Counted from the first letter of the stretch, positions 1 to 6,523 are shown. The stretch is 6,523 bases of DNA from Sneathiella sp. (GCA_016765515.1 JAESPT010000015.1:1-6523); one strand, 5' to 3'. Numbers and translations are program-made. Notes: generated by a model not told the origin, from the letters alone.

Positions 1-98
1 TTACTTTTGCCCAAATGGAGCCGGCTGAAAAGCACGCCATCAGCCACCGGGCCCTTGCTTTTAGTCAGTTGATCGATGCCTGTTTCCCCAACACATAG
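1..98 (+). CDS. rdgB: RdgB-type dITP/XTP pyrophosphatase, C-terminal end (5' partial)
   Basis: Only the last 31 codons are inside the window. They are read from base 3 and end at TAG 96-98. The family hydrolyses non-canonical purine nucleoside triphosphates such as dITP and XTP to the monophosphate plus pyrophosphate, which keeps them out of DNA. The visible peptide carries the conserved C-terminal signature MEPAEKHAISHRALAF, in which the SHR segment contributes to nucleotide recognition in this family. The gene overlaps the start of hemW by 23 bp, so the two are probably cotranscribed and translationally coupled; rdgB-hemW adjacency is common in alphaproteobacteria. The other plus-strand frames are closed early in this stretch. 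The N-terminal and catalytic parts lie upstream of the window and cannot be judged. Confidence 0.9.
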   Translation, partial: TFAQMEPAEKHAISHRALAFSQLIDACFPNT

Positions 99-1257
99 CG
101 CCCCTGATCCCGGATTTGGCATTTATTTTCATTGGCCATTTTGCCGAAAAAAGTGCCCCTATTGTGATTTTAACAGTCATGTCAGGGACAGTGTAGATCA
201 GAAAGTATGGACACAGGCTCTCTTAAGCGAACTCTCTTATTTTGCACAAAAGACGAGCAAACGGACGGTCACCAGTATTTTTTTTGGTGGTGGAACGCCG
301 TCCTTAATGAACCCTGACACTGTAGCGGCCCTTATTGAAGGCGTTGCCGCACATTTTCCGGTAGCCGAAAATATCGAAATATCCTTGGAAGCCAATCCCA
401 CCTCTGCTGAAGCTCTCTCTTTTTCTGGGTATCAGGACGCCGGTGTTAATCGCCTTTCCATGGGCATACAGTCTCTTCACGATGACGCGCTGAAGTTTTT
501 GGGGCGTGAACATTCTGTGAAGGAAGCTCTTGAAACCATTGAGCTTGCCCGAGGAATATTCCCCAATATCTCTTTTGATCTTATTTATGCGCTGCCGGAA
601 CAAAGTCTGGATGGCTGGGCTGCGGATTTATCCACGGCGCTTACTCTCGCCGGAGATCATCTTTCCCTCTATCAGCTGACAATCGAGCCTAATACTGGGT
701 TTGCCGGTGCATTGAAGCGCAAGGAATTTGATCTGTTAAAGGATGATCAAGCCGAAGCCATGTTTGATTTGACACAACAAGTTTGCGGTGAAGCGGGACT
801 GCCAGCCTATGAAATATCAAACCATGCCCGAAAAGGATTTGAGTGTCGTCATAACCTGACTTATTGGCGCTATGGACATTACCTTGGGATAGGGCCTGGT
901 GCGCATGGGCGTGTTGATATTCTGGGCAGCAGACACGCCTTTGAACAGATAAAACGCCCCGAAAGATGGTTAGAGCGTGTACAGGTTCAGGGACATGGAA
1001 CTGAATTGAGCTATCCGCTGGAGAATGCCAATGACCTTGCTGAAGAGCTTCTTCTCATGGGTCTTCGTTTAACTGAAGGCGTGTGGTTCGAGAATTTTGA
1101 AAACACAGTGGGTCAGTCCTTTTTTGACTGCGTTTCAGAGGCCCGTGTTCAGCGATTGGCTCAAGCGGGTTTTCTGGCAAGTGATGCGTTCCACATTTGG
1201 GCAACTGAAAAAGGTCGATTTGTCCTCAATAGCGTACTCGCTGAACTGATCAGTTAA
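76..1257 (+). CDS. hemW: HemW, radical-SAM heme chaperone (formerly called oxygen-independent coproporphyrinogen III oxidase-like)
   Basis: At 393 residues this is the normal HemW length. The radical-SAM motif CxxxCxxC is C23-C27-C30, followed by DFNS. A glycine-rich SAM-binding segment FFGGGTPSLM lies at about 69-78, the SLEANP strand at 103-108, and the HemW-typical HNxxYW motif at 259-264, followed by GIGPGAHG. Family knowledge: HemW binds a 4Fe-4S cluster and heme and is thought to deliver heme to membrane proteins; it is not the HemN oxidase, although it is often misannotated as such. The ATG at 76 is forced, because an in-frame TGA lies at 70-72 and no other start precedes the conserved core. 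There is no strong Shine-Dalgarno, which fits coupling to the overlapping rdgB. The 3' end overlaps the convergent lipoprotein gene by 8 bp. Confidence 0.95.
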   Translation: MPVSPTHSAPDPGFGIYFHWPFCRKKCPYCDFNSHVRDSVDQKVWTQALLSELSYFAQKTSKRTVTSIFFGGGTPSLMNPDTVAALIEGVAAHFPVAENIEISLEANPTSAEALSFSGYQDAGVNRLSMGIQSLHDDALKFLGREHSVKEALETIELARGIFPNISFDLIYALPEQSLDGWAADLSTALTLAGDHLSLYQLTIEPNTGFAGALKRKEFDLLKDDQAEAMFDLTQQVCGEAGLPAYEISNHARKGFECRHNLTYWRYGHYLGIGPGAHGRVDILGSRHAFEQIKRPERWLERVQVQGHGTELSYPLENANDLAEELLLMGLRLTEGVWFENFENTVGQSFFDCVSEARVQRLAQAGFLASDAFHIWATEKGRFVLNSVLAELIS

Positions 1258-2737
1258 TCAGAAGTTCAAAGGATTGCGGAGCAGGCTCCACCAACTCCAG
1301 TGTTTGCGGGCCAACTTGCATCACAGCAAGACCGCGTTCGGCTATTCCTGAACTAGGGAAACGGAAAATACCGTTATATCCGGAAAATCCGTCAGGGTTT
1401 TCGAGAACCGTCCGGCTAAATTTATTGCCCTGTTCGTCTAAAGCCAACAGACCTGAAAGGGCAGCGGCATCATAGGCCAGGCTGGCAATATGAGGGGGCA
1501 GATAATTGTAGATTTGCTGAAAACGCGCCTTAAACTGATCTGTTTTTGCCGGATTCGGGGCGGCAAACCATCCCCCGACAAGTGCGGGTTCAGATGTCAG
1601 GCTTTGATCTGCCCACAGGCCGGTTCCAATGAATTGCACTTCCGCAGGGTCAATGTCGTAGTATGATAGAAGGGGGGCAAGTTCCCTGAGACGTTGTCCG
1701 CCATCGGGGATAATCAAGGCATCAAAAGTAACATTCCCCAATGTATCCCTCTTCAACAGTTTTTTTAACAAGGATTTCGAGGCAGCATCCTTCTTTCCTT
1801 TCAGCCTTTTAATTTCCTGTTTGAGCTGCCAACGACGCTGTTCGTAGTTCGCCATCCCTTTGGCAATGCTGTGTAATTCTTCTGAGCCGGGTTCGAGATT
1901 TGTGGGATAGCGCATGATCTTATCGACGGATAATCCCAGCTGTTGTGAGGTCCGCTGTACATTCTGGATTACGGTATCCCCGTACGCTGACTGCGGAGCA
2001 AGAACGGCAAATCGTTCGAGACCCTGCCGATAGGAAAATTCCATAATGCGGCTGATTTGCTGGTTTGCCGTCAGCCCCATGAGATAGACACCGTCGCCCG
2101 CCACTGTTGTATCTGTCGAGAAGGCAAGAACATTAATATTATTGGCGGCAGCAATCGGTCGCACGGCCGTAACCGATGCGGAAAAAAGGGGGCCCAGGAT
2201 TATTTCCGCCCCTTCACCCGTGGCGTCAAGGGCCGCTTGACGGGCCCCTTCTGGCGTGCCGACAGTGTCGTAGGGCAGAAGGCGCAGGTTTTTATTCCCG
2301 TGATCAAAGAGTGCCATATAGGCTGCTTTTAGCAAATCATTGCCAATTGCATTATGACGTCCAGACAAGGGGAGCAAAATTGCAATTTTTATGATCTTCT
2401 CTTCAAGGAGTTCCGGTGGTCTTAAGCTGAACAGGGGGGGATTTCTTTTGTACACTTTCTGAGTTTTATTGACGGTATTTTCTGTCTGAAGAAGCTTTTC
2501 AGCGGCTTCTTTTTCAGTAGCGAATTGCGGAGATGTCGCAGAGGGTGCTGGAATTGCAATTTCTGTGTTAGAATTGCTCTTGGCAGACGTCGCTTTATTT
2601 TCAGAAGATGACTGTCCAAAGGGCATGGTTTGACAGGCGGACAAAAAGGCGACGAGAGCAAGGCAAGTAAATATTGCCGGGACTTTTGCCATCCGGTCAG
2701 ATTTAGCTTTTGTTGTGCATGTATGTTGGGCCGTCAA
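1250..2737 (-). CDS. LppC/LpoA-like penicillin-binding-protein activator lipoprotein
   Basis: This 495-residue lipoprotein probably sits in the outer membrane. It starts with a basic n-region, then a hydrophobic stretch (about 19-31) and a lipobox LSAC ending at C35. A low-complexity Ser/Asn/Ala/Pro linker follows to about residue 110. From about 115 there is a periplasmic binding protein type I fold beginning IKIAILLPLSG, with AEIILGPLFSASV and NVLAFSTDTTVAGDGVYLMG further on. In the second lobe, around 298-332, a Lys/Arg/Leu-rich stretch is probably a helical insertion and is followed by the FDALIIPDGG strand. E. coli LpoA (about 680 residues) has an additional N-terminal TPR-like domain that activates PBP1A; this protein is shorter and lacks it, so activation of a peptidoglycan synthase is inferred from family naming only. 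The start is TTG, chosen because AGGAGA lies 6 nt upstream. A second start (ATG at 2692-2690, M16) would give a shorter leader but has no good Shine-Dalgarno. Confidence 0.87.
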   Translation of the reverse strand: MTAQHTCTTKAKSDRMAKVPAIFTCLALVAFLSACQTMPFGQSSSENKATSAKSNSNTEIAIPAPSATSPQFATEKEAAEKLLQTENTVNKTQKVYKRNPPLFSLRPPELLEEKIIKIAILLPLSGRHNAIGNDLLKAAYMALFDHGNKNLRLLPYDTVGTPEGARQAALDATGEGAEIILGPLFSASVTAVRPIAAANNINVLAFSTDTTVAGDGVYLMGLTANQQISRIMEFSYRQGLERFAVLAPQSAYGDTVIQNVQRTSQQLGLSVDKIMRYPTNLEPGSEELHSIAKGMANYEQRRWQLKQEIKRLKGKKDAASKSLLKKLLKRDTLGNVTFDALIIPDGGQRLRELAPLLSYYDIDPAEVQFIGTGLWADQSLTSEPALVGGWFAAPNPAKTDQFKARFQQIYNYLPPHIASLAYDAAALSGLLALDEQGNKFSRTVLENPDGFSGYNGIFRFPSSGIAERGLAVMQVGPQTLELVEPAPQSFELLIN

Positions 2738-2743
2738 CGAATT

Positions 2744-2749
2744 TCTCCT
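2744..2749 (-). promoter_or_regulatory. Shine-Dalgarno site that decides the TTG start of the LppC-like gene
   Basis: Read on the minus strand, AGGAGA lies 6 nt before the TTG at 2737-2735. It is the best ribosome binding site in the window and supports the TTG over the internal ATG at 2692-2690, which is preceded only by CTGACCGG. Confidence 0.65.
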
Positions 2750-2836
2750 ACTGCTCGTCGGTCAAATTTCAGTAACTGTAAAATGTCATCTCGTAAACCA
2801 GCAAGTAAATAGTTAGCGAGAGTTTTTATTGAAACA

Positions 2837-3235
2837 ATGAAGTGGGGCGATATTTTGACAAAAATCTCCAGAAAAAAAAGAATACGCAGACGACAATATG
2901 CGTATTGGAAAGGCAGATTGGCGGAATTGCTTGCGACTGTCTATTTAAGGATGAAGGGGTATCACATTGTTGCCCGCGGTTTCAGAAAGCCGGTCGGCGA
3001 GATTGATATTATAGCACGTCACAAAGATACGCTGGTCGCTATTGAAGTAAAACAAAGATCTTCATTGGAAAAAGCGCTGCATGCGATTCACACAAAACAA
3101 CGCCGTCGGATTTCCCGGGCAATGGAATATTATATTAGTTCACATCCGGAATTCAATCATATGGACGTTCGTTTTGATGTGCTTTTGATTACGTCATTCG
3201 TTAAAAAACCGGTGCATATGGAAAATGCCTGGTAA
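2837..3235 (+). CDS. yraN: YraN family protein (UPF0102), nuclease-like fold
   Basis: The protein has 132 residues, close to the usual 115-130. It has a very basic N-terminus (about 12-19), then GRLAE (26-30), which opens the first helix, KGYHIVARGFR (40-50), and the PVGEIDIIA strand (52-60) followed by AIEVKQR (68-74). Residues E30, D57, E70 and K72 match the D...ExK arrangement of restriction-endonuclease-like folds. The biochemical role of YraN is not firmly established; nuclease activity is inferred from the fold. The ATG at 2837 has no clear Shine-Dalgarno. An in-frame TTG at 2855 lies 7 nt after GGGG and would start just before the basic segment, so the true start may be there (126 residues). 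In E. coli yraN also lies beside lpoA and near dolP, as here. rsmI, often the gene immediately upstream in alphaproteobacteria, is absent. Confidence 0.88.
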   Translation: MKWGDILTKISRKKRIRRRQYAYWKGRLAELLATVYLRMKGYHIVARGFRKPVGEIDIIARHKDTLVAIEVKQRSSLEKALHAIHTKQRRRISRAMEYYISSHPEFNHMDVRFDVLLITSFVKKPVHMENAW

Positions 3236-3254
3236 CAATATTCTGCAGCCTTTA
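3236..3254 (+). repeat. Copy A of a short imperfect intergenic repeat
   Basis: CAATATTCTG-CAGCCTTTA starts directly after the yraN stop. It matches 4970-4989 at 18 of 20 aligned positions, with one gap and one mismatch. Both copies are preceded by GCCTG 8 to 12 bases upstream. It could be chance or a degenerate small repeat; nothing else supports a function. Confidence 0.3.
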
Positions 3255-3314
3255 TCCCCCAGTTCAATCAGGATATAGTCTTGAAATTAGTGTTGTTGAA
3301 TTGGGCGTAATAGT

Positions 3315-3902
3315 ATGAAGTTTGTTGTATTCCTTGGGCTGGTATTATTGACGTTACCAGTGGTGTCCGGTTGTACCCCCGTGGGCGTTGTCATTGGCGG
3401 CGTTGCCGCAGCCGGCGTGACCCTCGCAGAGGAGCGATCCGTCGAACATGCTGTTGAGGACGCAAATATCAAGGTGAAGATATTAAATGCGTTTATTCAG
3501 GAAAGTGAATCCCTATTTGTCGATGTGTCGACAACCGTCATTGAAGGCCGCGTTTTGGTGACTGGAGAGGTTCAAAGCGACAATGACCGCGATATCGCTG
3601 GTTCCCTCATTTGGTCAATTGTCGGAGTGAAGACAGTCTTGAATGAATTGCAGGTTAGCGACAAAGGCACATTCGGATCCTCTGCCAGTGATACCTGGAT
3701 TTCAACAAAATTAAAGACCCGGTTATTGCAGGATCTTGATGTTAAACACGTCAATTATTCAATCGATACAGTGAACAAAATTGTTTATCTGATGGGCATA
3801 GCCCAGGATCAAGACGAAATTGAGAGGGTCTATTTACATGCCCGTGATATATCAGGTGTCCGTAAAGTCGTGAGCCATATGGTCTTGAAAGACAGTCGAT
3901 AG
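3315..3902 (+). CDS. Lipoprotein with two BON domains, DolP/YraP-like
   Basis: The 195-residue protein has a lipoprotein signal: a short basic start, a hydrophobic core (3-17) and a VSGC lipobox with C20 as the acylated residue. Thr21 rather than Asp follows the cysteine, so by the E. coli Lol rule it should go to the outer membrane (inference). A small Gly/Ala/Val-rich stretch follows (23-37). Two BON domains come next, at about 49-116 and 124-193, each with the family's V-x-V/L-x-G-x-V core (VLVTGEV and IVYLMGIA). This is the architecture and length of E. coli DolP (YraP), an outer-membrane lipoprotein that binds anionic phospholipid and helps keep the envelope intact. In E. coli dolP also lies downstream of lpoA and yraN, which supports the assignment. 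GGGCG at 3303-3307, 7 nt before the ATG, serves as ribosome binding site. It lies 79 bp downstream of yraN, and no separate promoter was recognised. Confidence 0.87.
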   Translation: MKFVVFLGLVLLTLPVVSGCTPVGVVIGGVAAAGVTLAEERSVEHAVEDANIKVKILNAFIQESESLFVDVSTTVIEGRVLVTGEVQSDNDRDIAGSLIWSIVGVKTVLNELQVSDKGTFGSSASDTWISTKLKTRLLQDLDVKHVNYSIDTVNKIVYLMGIAQDQDEIERVYLHARDISGVRKVVSHMVLKDSR

Positions 3903-3985
3903 ATAAAATACGACCTTGTATGATGGCCCGTAAAGAATAGATCATTGGCGGGTGCCAAAATCAGAAATTAAGGAATAAAGAGACA

Positions 3986-4932
3986 ATGAGCCTTGCTGTT
4001 GCAATCCAGATGGATCCAATTGAAGATGTTGATATCAACGGAGATAGCACTTTTGTGCTGGCGTTGGAGGCTCAGAAAAGAGGCCACAGTCTTTATCACT
4101 ATGGCCCCGCGGATCTGTCTTTCGTCGACGGACGGATCATTGCCAATGCACGCGCTTTGGAGGTTCGGCGGGAACATGGAAACCACCATTCTTTGGGGAG
4201 TGTTGAGCGGATTGATCTTGCCTCAACTGATGTGGTTCTCATGCGCCAGGACCCGCCTTTTGATATGTCCTATATTACGGCGACGCATTTATTGGAACGG
4301 GTTCACCCAAAGACTTTGGTGGTCAATGACCCGACCAGTGTTCGCAATGCTCCCGAAAAAATCTTTGTAACCCAGTTTGAGGGTGTATTGCCGCCAACCG
4401 TTATTTCGTCTGACCTTCGAGAAATCAAGGCGTTTAGGGCCGAATATAAGGATATCATCGTAAAACCTCTGTACGGTAATGGCGGCGCTGGTGTTTTTCA
4501 CATCAAGCCAGACGATGAAAACCTGACGGTCGTGCACGAGATGTTCACTCAGTTTTATAAAGAGCCGATGATTGTGCAGAAGTATCTTCCTGAAGTGCGA
4601 CAGGGCGATAAGCGAATTATTTTGGTCGACGGCAAACCGGTCGGGGCCATAAATCGCGTTCCGCCGGAAGGCGAAAGCCGATCCAACATGCATGTGGGCG
4701 GGCAGGCATTTAAGAGCCAATTGACGTCTCGTGAACGGGAATTATGTGAGATTATCGGACCTTCTTTAAAAGAACAGGGCCTTCTTTTGTAGGTATCGAT
4801 GTGATCGGTGATTATCTCACTGAAATAAATGTGACCTCACCAACAGGATTGCAGGAAATCAACCGGTATGATGATGTAAACCTTGAAGTTGGGATTTGGG
4901 ATTGCATCGAGGAAAAAGTCAGCAAAAACTAA
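3986..4932 (+). pseudogene. gshB: Glutathione synthetase gene, interrupted by a single-base frameshift
   Basis: GshB joins gamma-glutamylcysteine and glycine, using ATP, in the last step of glutathione synthesis in the cytoplasm. The first frame (268 codons) ends at TAG 4790-4792. The last 47 codons continue in another frame from 4789 to TAA 4930-4932, giving about 315 residues in total against 316 in E. coli GshB. The N-terminal domain opens [16 protein letters not shown] and includes MRQDPPFD (86-93). The ATP-grasp region has [10 protein letters not shown], with K160 at the same position as the E. coli ATP-binding lysine, then [16 protein letters not shown] and the glycine-rich loop [16 protein letters not shown]. 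The shifted part holds VGIDVIGD and [10 protein letters not shown], which carry the Mg2+ ligands (E. coli D273, E281, N283; here D272, E280, N282). Without it the protein should be inactive. The break lies at or next to the TTTT run at 4785-4788, where one base appears to be lost. Both parts look well conserved, so the lesion is recent or a sequencing error. Confidence 0.9.
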
Positions 4933-4969
4933 TAGAGAGATCTAGTGCCAGTTATGGGCCTGTTGGAAG

Positions 4970-4989
4970 CAATATTCTGGCAGGCTTTA
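4970..4989 (+). repeat. Copy B of a short imperfect intergenic repeat
   Basis: CAATATTCTGGCAGGCTTTA lies in the gap between gshB and comM and resembles 3236-3254. In this copy GCCTG at 4958-4962 can pair with CAGGC at 4981-4985, giving a weak 5-bp stem. There is no T run after it, so it does not read as an intrinsic terminator. Confidence 0.3.
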
Positions 4990-5075
4990 GCGCTTGAAGT
5001 CGGGTTTGCGGCCTTCGTCTACAGTCCTGCATAAGAGAACAAAATTCATGAATTTTAATTTTCTAAAATAGTGAA

Positions 5076-5103
5076 TTAACTTTATACATATTCGTGTTAT
5101 GAT
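5076..5103 (+). promoter_or_regulatory. Candidate sigma-70-type promoter of comM
   Basis: A TTAACT box (5076-5081; 4 of 6 to TTGACA), a 16-nt spacer and TATGAT (5098-5103; 5 of 6 to TATAAT) are present. TG at 5095-5096, one base before the -10 box, makes it an extended -10. It lies in the most AT-rich stretch of the gap (about 5041-5125). It would start transcription near 5110, some 25 nt before the comM ATG, so comM probably has its own promoter separate from gshB. Confidence 0.5.
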
Positions 5104-5135
5104 TGATATTCGATGTTTCTGTTTTTGGGGGACGA

Positions 5136-6523
5136 ATGCAGGCACGGATTACGACAGTTGCGTTTCAGGGAATGGATGTTCGTACCATTACTGTGCAGGT
5201 GCTCATGTCAGCGGGACTGCCCGCCTTCACAATTGTCGGGTTGCCGGATAAATCTGTGGCTGAAAGTCGGGAACGGGTTCGGGCGGCCTTGACCTCCCTT
5301 GGCATTGGATTGCCGCCCAAACGGATCACAGTCAATCTAGCGCCCGCAGACCTTCCCAAGGAAGGAGCCCATTACGATTTACCCATAGCCCTTGGAATTC
5401 TGACCGCGATGGGGGTACTGCCGGCGGATGAAATGGAAGGGTATATTGCCCTGGGTGAATTATCGTTGGATGGAACCTGCAATCCGGTCTCCGGCATCCT
5501 ACCTGCGGCGGTCGAGGCGGCAGCACAGGGAAAAGGTCTGATTTGTCCAAAAGCATCCGGGCCGGAAGCGACCTGGGCCGGTGATATGGAGATATTGGCG
5601 ACAGACACGCTGTTAAGCCTGATTAATCATTTTAAAGGCAGCCAAGTCCTGTCACCACCGCCAAGCGGCGAGCTGGCGGTGATTGAAAATTTTCTCAAAC
5701 TGGAGGATATAAAGGGTCAGGAAACAGCGAAACGGGCGCTGGAAGTGGCAGCTGCGGGCGGCCATAATTTATTGATGAGCGGCCCTCCAGGATCCGGAAA
5801 ATCCATGCTGGCCGCGCGCCTGCCGGGCATATTACCGCCCCTTGATGCATCCGAAGCGTTGGAAGTCAGCATGATTTCCAGCATTGCGGGAGGCTTGAAA
5901 GACGGTCGCTTGTCGCGAACGCGCCCCTTTCGGGATCCCCATCATTCAACATCTGTTGCCGCAATGGTTGGCGGCGGCCGCGGTGCCCGTCCAGGGGAAG
6001 TTTCACTTGCCCACCTTGGCGTGTTGTTTTTGGATGAGTTGCCAGAATTTAATCGTCAGGTTCTGGAATCTTTGCGTCAGCCCGTTGAAACCGGAAAAGC
6101 CGTTATTGCCCGGGCCAATGCCCATGTCTCTTATCCCGCTCGTATGCAGTTGATTGCTGCCATGAATCCCTGTCGGTGCGGTCATCTGGATGATGCCGCT
6201 GAAGCCTGCGCTCGGGCGCCAAAATGTGCTCAGGACTATCGGTCAAAAATATCTGGGCCCATGCTGGACAGGATCGATCTGTATGTGGATGTTCCTGCGG
6301 TGAGTGCGGCTGATCTCACCTTGCCAACTTCCCGGGAGACAACTGAAATTGTCGCACAGCGTGTTGCTAGGGCTCGCGAAATCCAGCGAAAACGATTTTG
6401 CAACATTGACCATCCTGTTCCCATTCGGACAAATGCCGACGCGGAAGGAGAAGTTTTAGAAAATATGGCGACTCCTGATGCGGCGGGACAGGCTTTGTTG
6501 CAGGAAGCAATTGGCCAGCTCAA
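5136..6523 (+). CDS. comM: ComM/YifB family AAA+ ATPase (Mg-chelatase-like helicase), 3' partial
   Basis: The frame is open from ATG 5136 to the window edge (462 codons; the family is about 505-510), so only the last 40-50 residues are missing. The N-terminal ChlI domain (about 20-145) includes FTIVGLPDKSVAESRERV, VNLAPADLPKEGAHYDLPIA and YIALGELSLDG. The Mg-chelatase-type AAA+ core follows, with Walker A GPPGSGKS at 216-223, RPFRDPHH, Walker B LFLDELPEF (D300, E301), and SGPMLDRID at 373-381 with the likely arginine finger R379. Cysteines C346, C348, C358 and C364 form the cluster seen in this family, with the wider third-to-fourth spacing I associate with alphaproteobacterial members. ComM of Vibrio and Acinetobacter is a hexameric helicase that promotes branch migration and integration of incoming DNA during natural transformation. 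The gene is also widespread in species not known to be competent, so its role here is uncertain. GGGGGA at 5127-5132 is the ribosome binding site, close to the ATG. Confidence 0.95.
   Translation, partial: MQARITTVAFQGMDVRTITVQVLMSAGLPAFTIVGLPDKSVAESRERVRAALTSLGIGLPPKRITVNLAPADLPKEGAHYDLPIALGILTAMGVLPADEMEGYIALGELSLDGTCNPVSGILPAAVEAAAQGKGLICPKASGPEATWAGDMEILATDTLLSLINHFKGSQVLSPPPSGELAVIENFLKLEDIKGQETAKRALEVAAAGGHNLLMSGPPGSGKSMLAARLPGILPPLDASEALEVSMISSIAGGLKDGRLSRTRPFRDPHHSTSVAAMVGGGRGARPGEVSLAHLGVLFLDELPEFNRQVLESLRQPVETGKAVIARANAHVSYPARMQLIAAMNPCRCGHLDDAAEACARAPKCAQDYRSKISGPMLDRIDLYVDVPAVSAADLTLPTSRETTEIVAQRVARAREIQRKRFCNIDHPVPIRTNADAEGEVLENMATPDAAGQALLQEAIGQL

Noticed and set aside
1278..1289. 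GGAGC-AG-GCTCC inverted repeat as a terminator for hemW
   Set aside because: The 2-nt loop is too small, no T run follows, and it encodes conserved-looking sequence near the end of the lipoprotein gene.
2057..2394. Two plus-strand open frames inside the LppC-like gene
   Set aside because: They are antisense to the conserved ligand-binding domain and have no recognisable domain of their own.
3919..3924. TATGAT as a -10 box for gshB
   Set aside because: No acceptable -35 box lies 16-18 nt upstream and no extended -10 TG is in place, so the match is not enough to call a promoter.
4289..4720. Minus-strand open frame of 143 codons opposite gshB
   Set aside because: It is fully covered by conserved gshB sequence on the other strand and its translation resembles no known family.
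5046..5074. AT-rich imperfect inverted repeat (TTCA...TGAA) before comM
   Set aside because: The stem is interrupted and almost all A-T pairs, so it is as expected in an AT-rich promoter region.
5332..5608. Two overlapping minus-strand open frames
   Set aside because: They lie opposite the well-conserved ChlI domain of comM and are proline/serine-rich shadow frames.
6236..6523. Minus-strand open frame of 95 codons at the right edge
   Set aside because: It is antisense to the comM AAA+ and C-terminal region, which is clearly the coding strand.

Overview
This is an ordinary chromosomal housekeeping segment, most likely from an alphaproteobacterium of moderate GC content. The grounds are gene order (rdgB-hemW facing an LppC-type lipoprotein, then yraN, a BON-domain lipoprotein, gshB and comM) and protein sequence. 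No reference search was possible, so the taxonomic placement is inference. I see no mobile element, CRISPR array, RNA gene or phage signature, and nothing that amounts to an undescribed system.

Layout. Bases 1-98 are the last codons of rdgB (dITP/XTP pyrophosphatase), overlapped by hemW (76-1257, radical-SAM heme chaperone). Facing it on the minus strand is an LppC/LpoA-like penicillin-binding-protein activator lipoprotein (2737-1250, TTG start); the two genes run tail to tail and overlap by 8 bp. After a 99-bp divergent gap the plus strand resumes with yraN (2837-3235), a lipoprotein with two BON domains resembling DolP/YraP (3315-3902), gshB (glutathione synthetase, 3986-4932) and comM/yifB (from 5136 past the right edge). 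comM has no stop in the window.

The clearest anomaly is in gshB. The open frame ends at a TAG at 4790-4792 after 268 codons. The missing C-terminus, including the expected Mg2+ ligands, continues without interruption in another frame to a TAA at 4930-4932. One base appears to be missing at or next to the TTTT run at 4785-4788; restoring it gives the normal family length of about 315 residues. This is either a recent disabling mutation, a sequencing error or, less likely, recoding.

A second point is what is absent. rsmI, often found between lppC/lpoA and yraN, is not in the 99-bp gap, and neither is diaA, which separates yraN and dolP in E. coli. The cluster mixes envelope maintenance (LpoA-like and DolP-like lipoproteins), nucleotide and heme housekeeping (RdgB, HemW), thiol metabolism (GshB) and DNA processing (YraN with a nuclease-like fold, and the ComM helicase).
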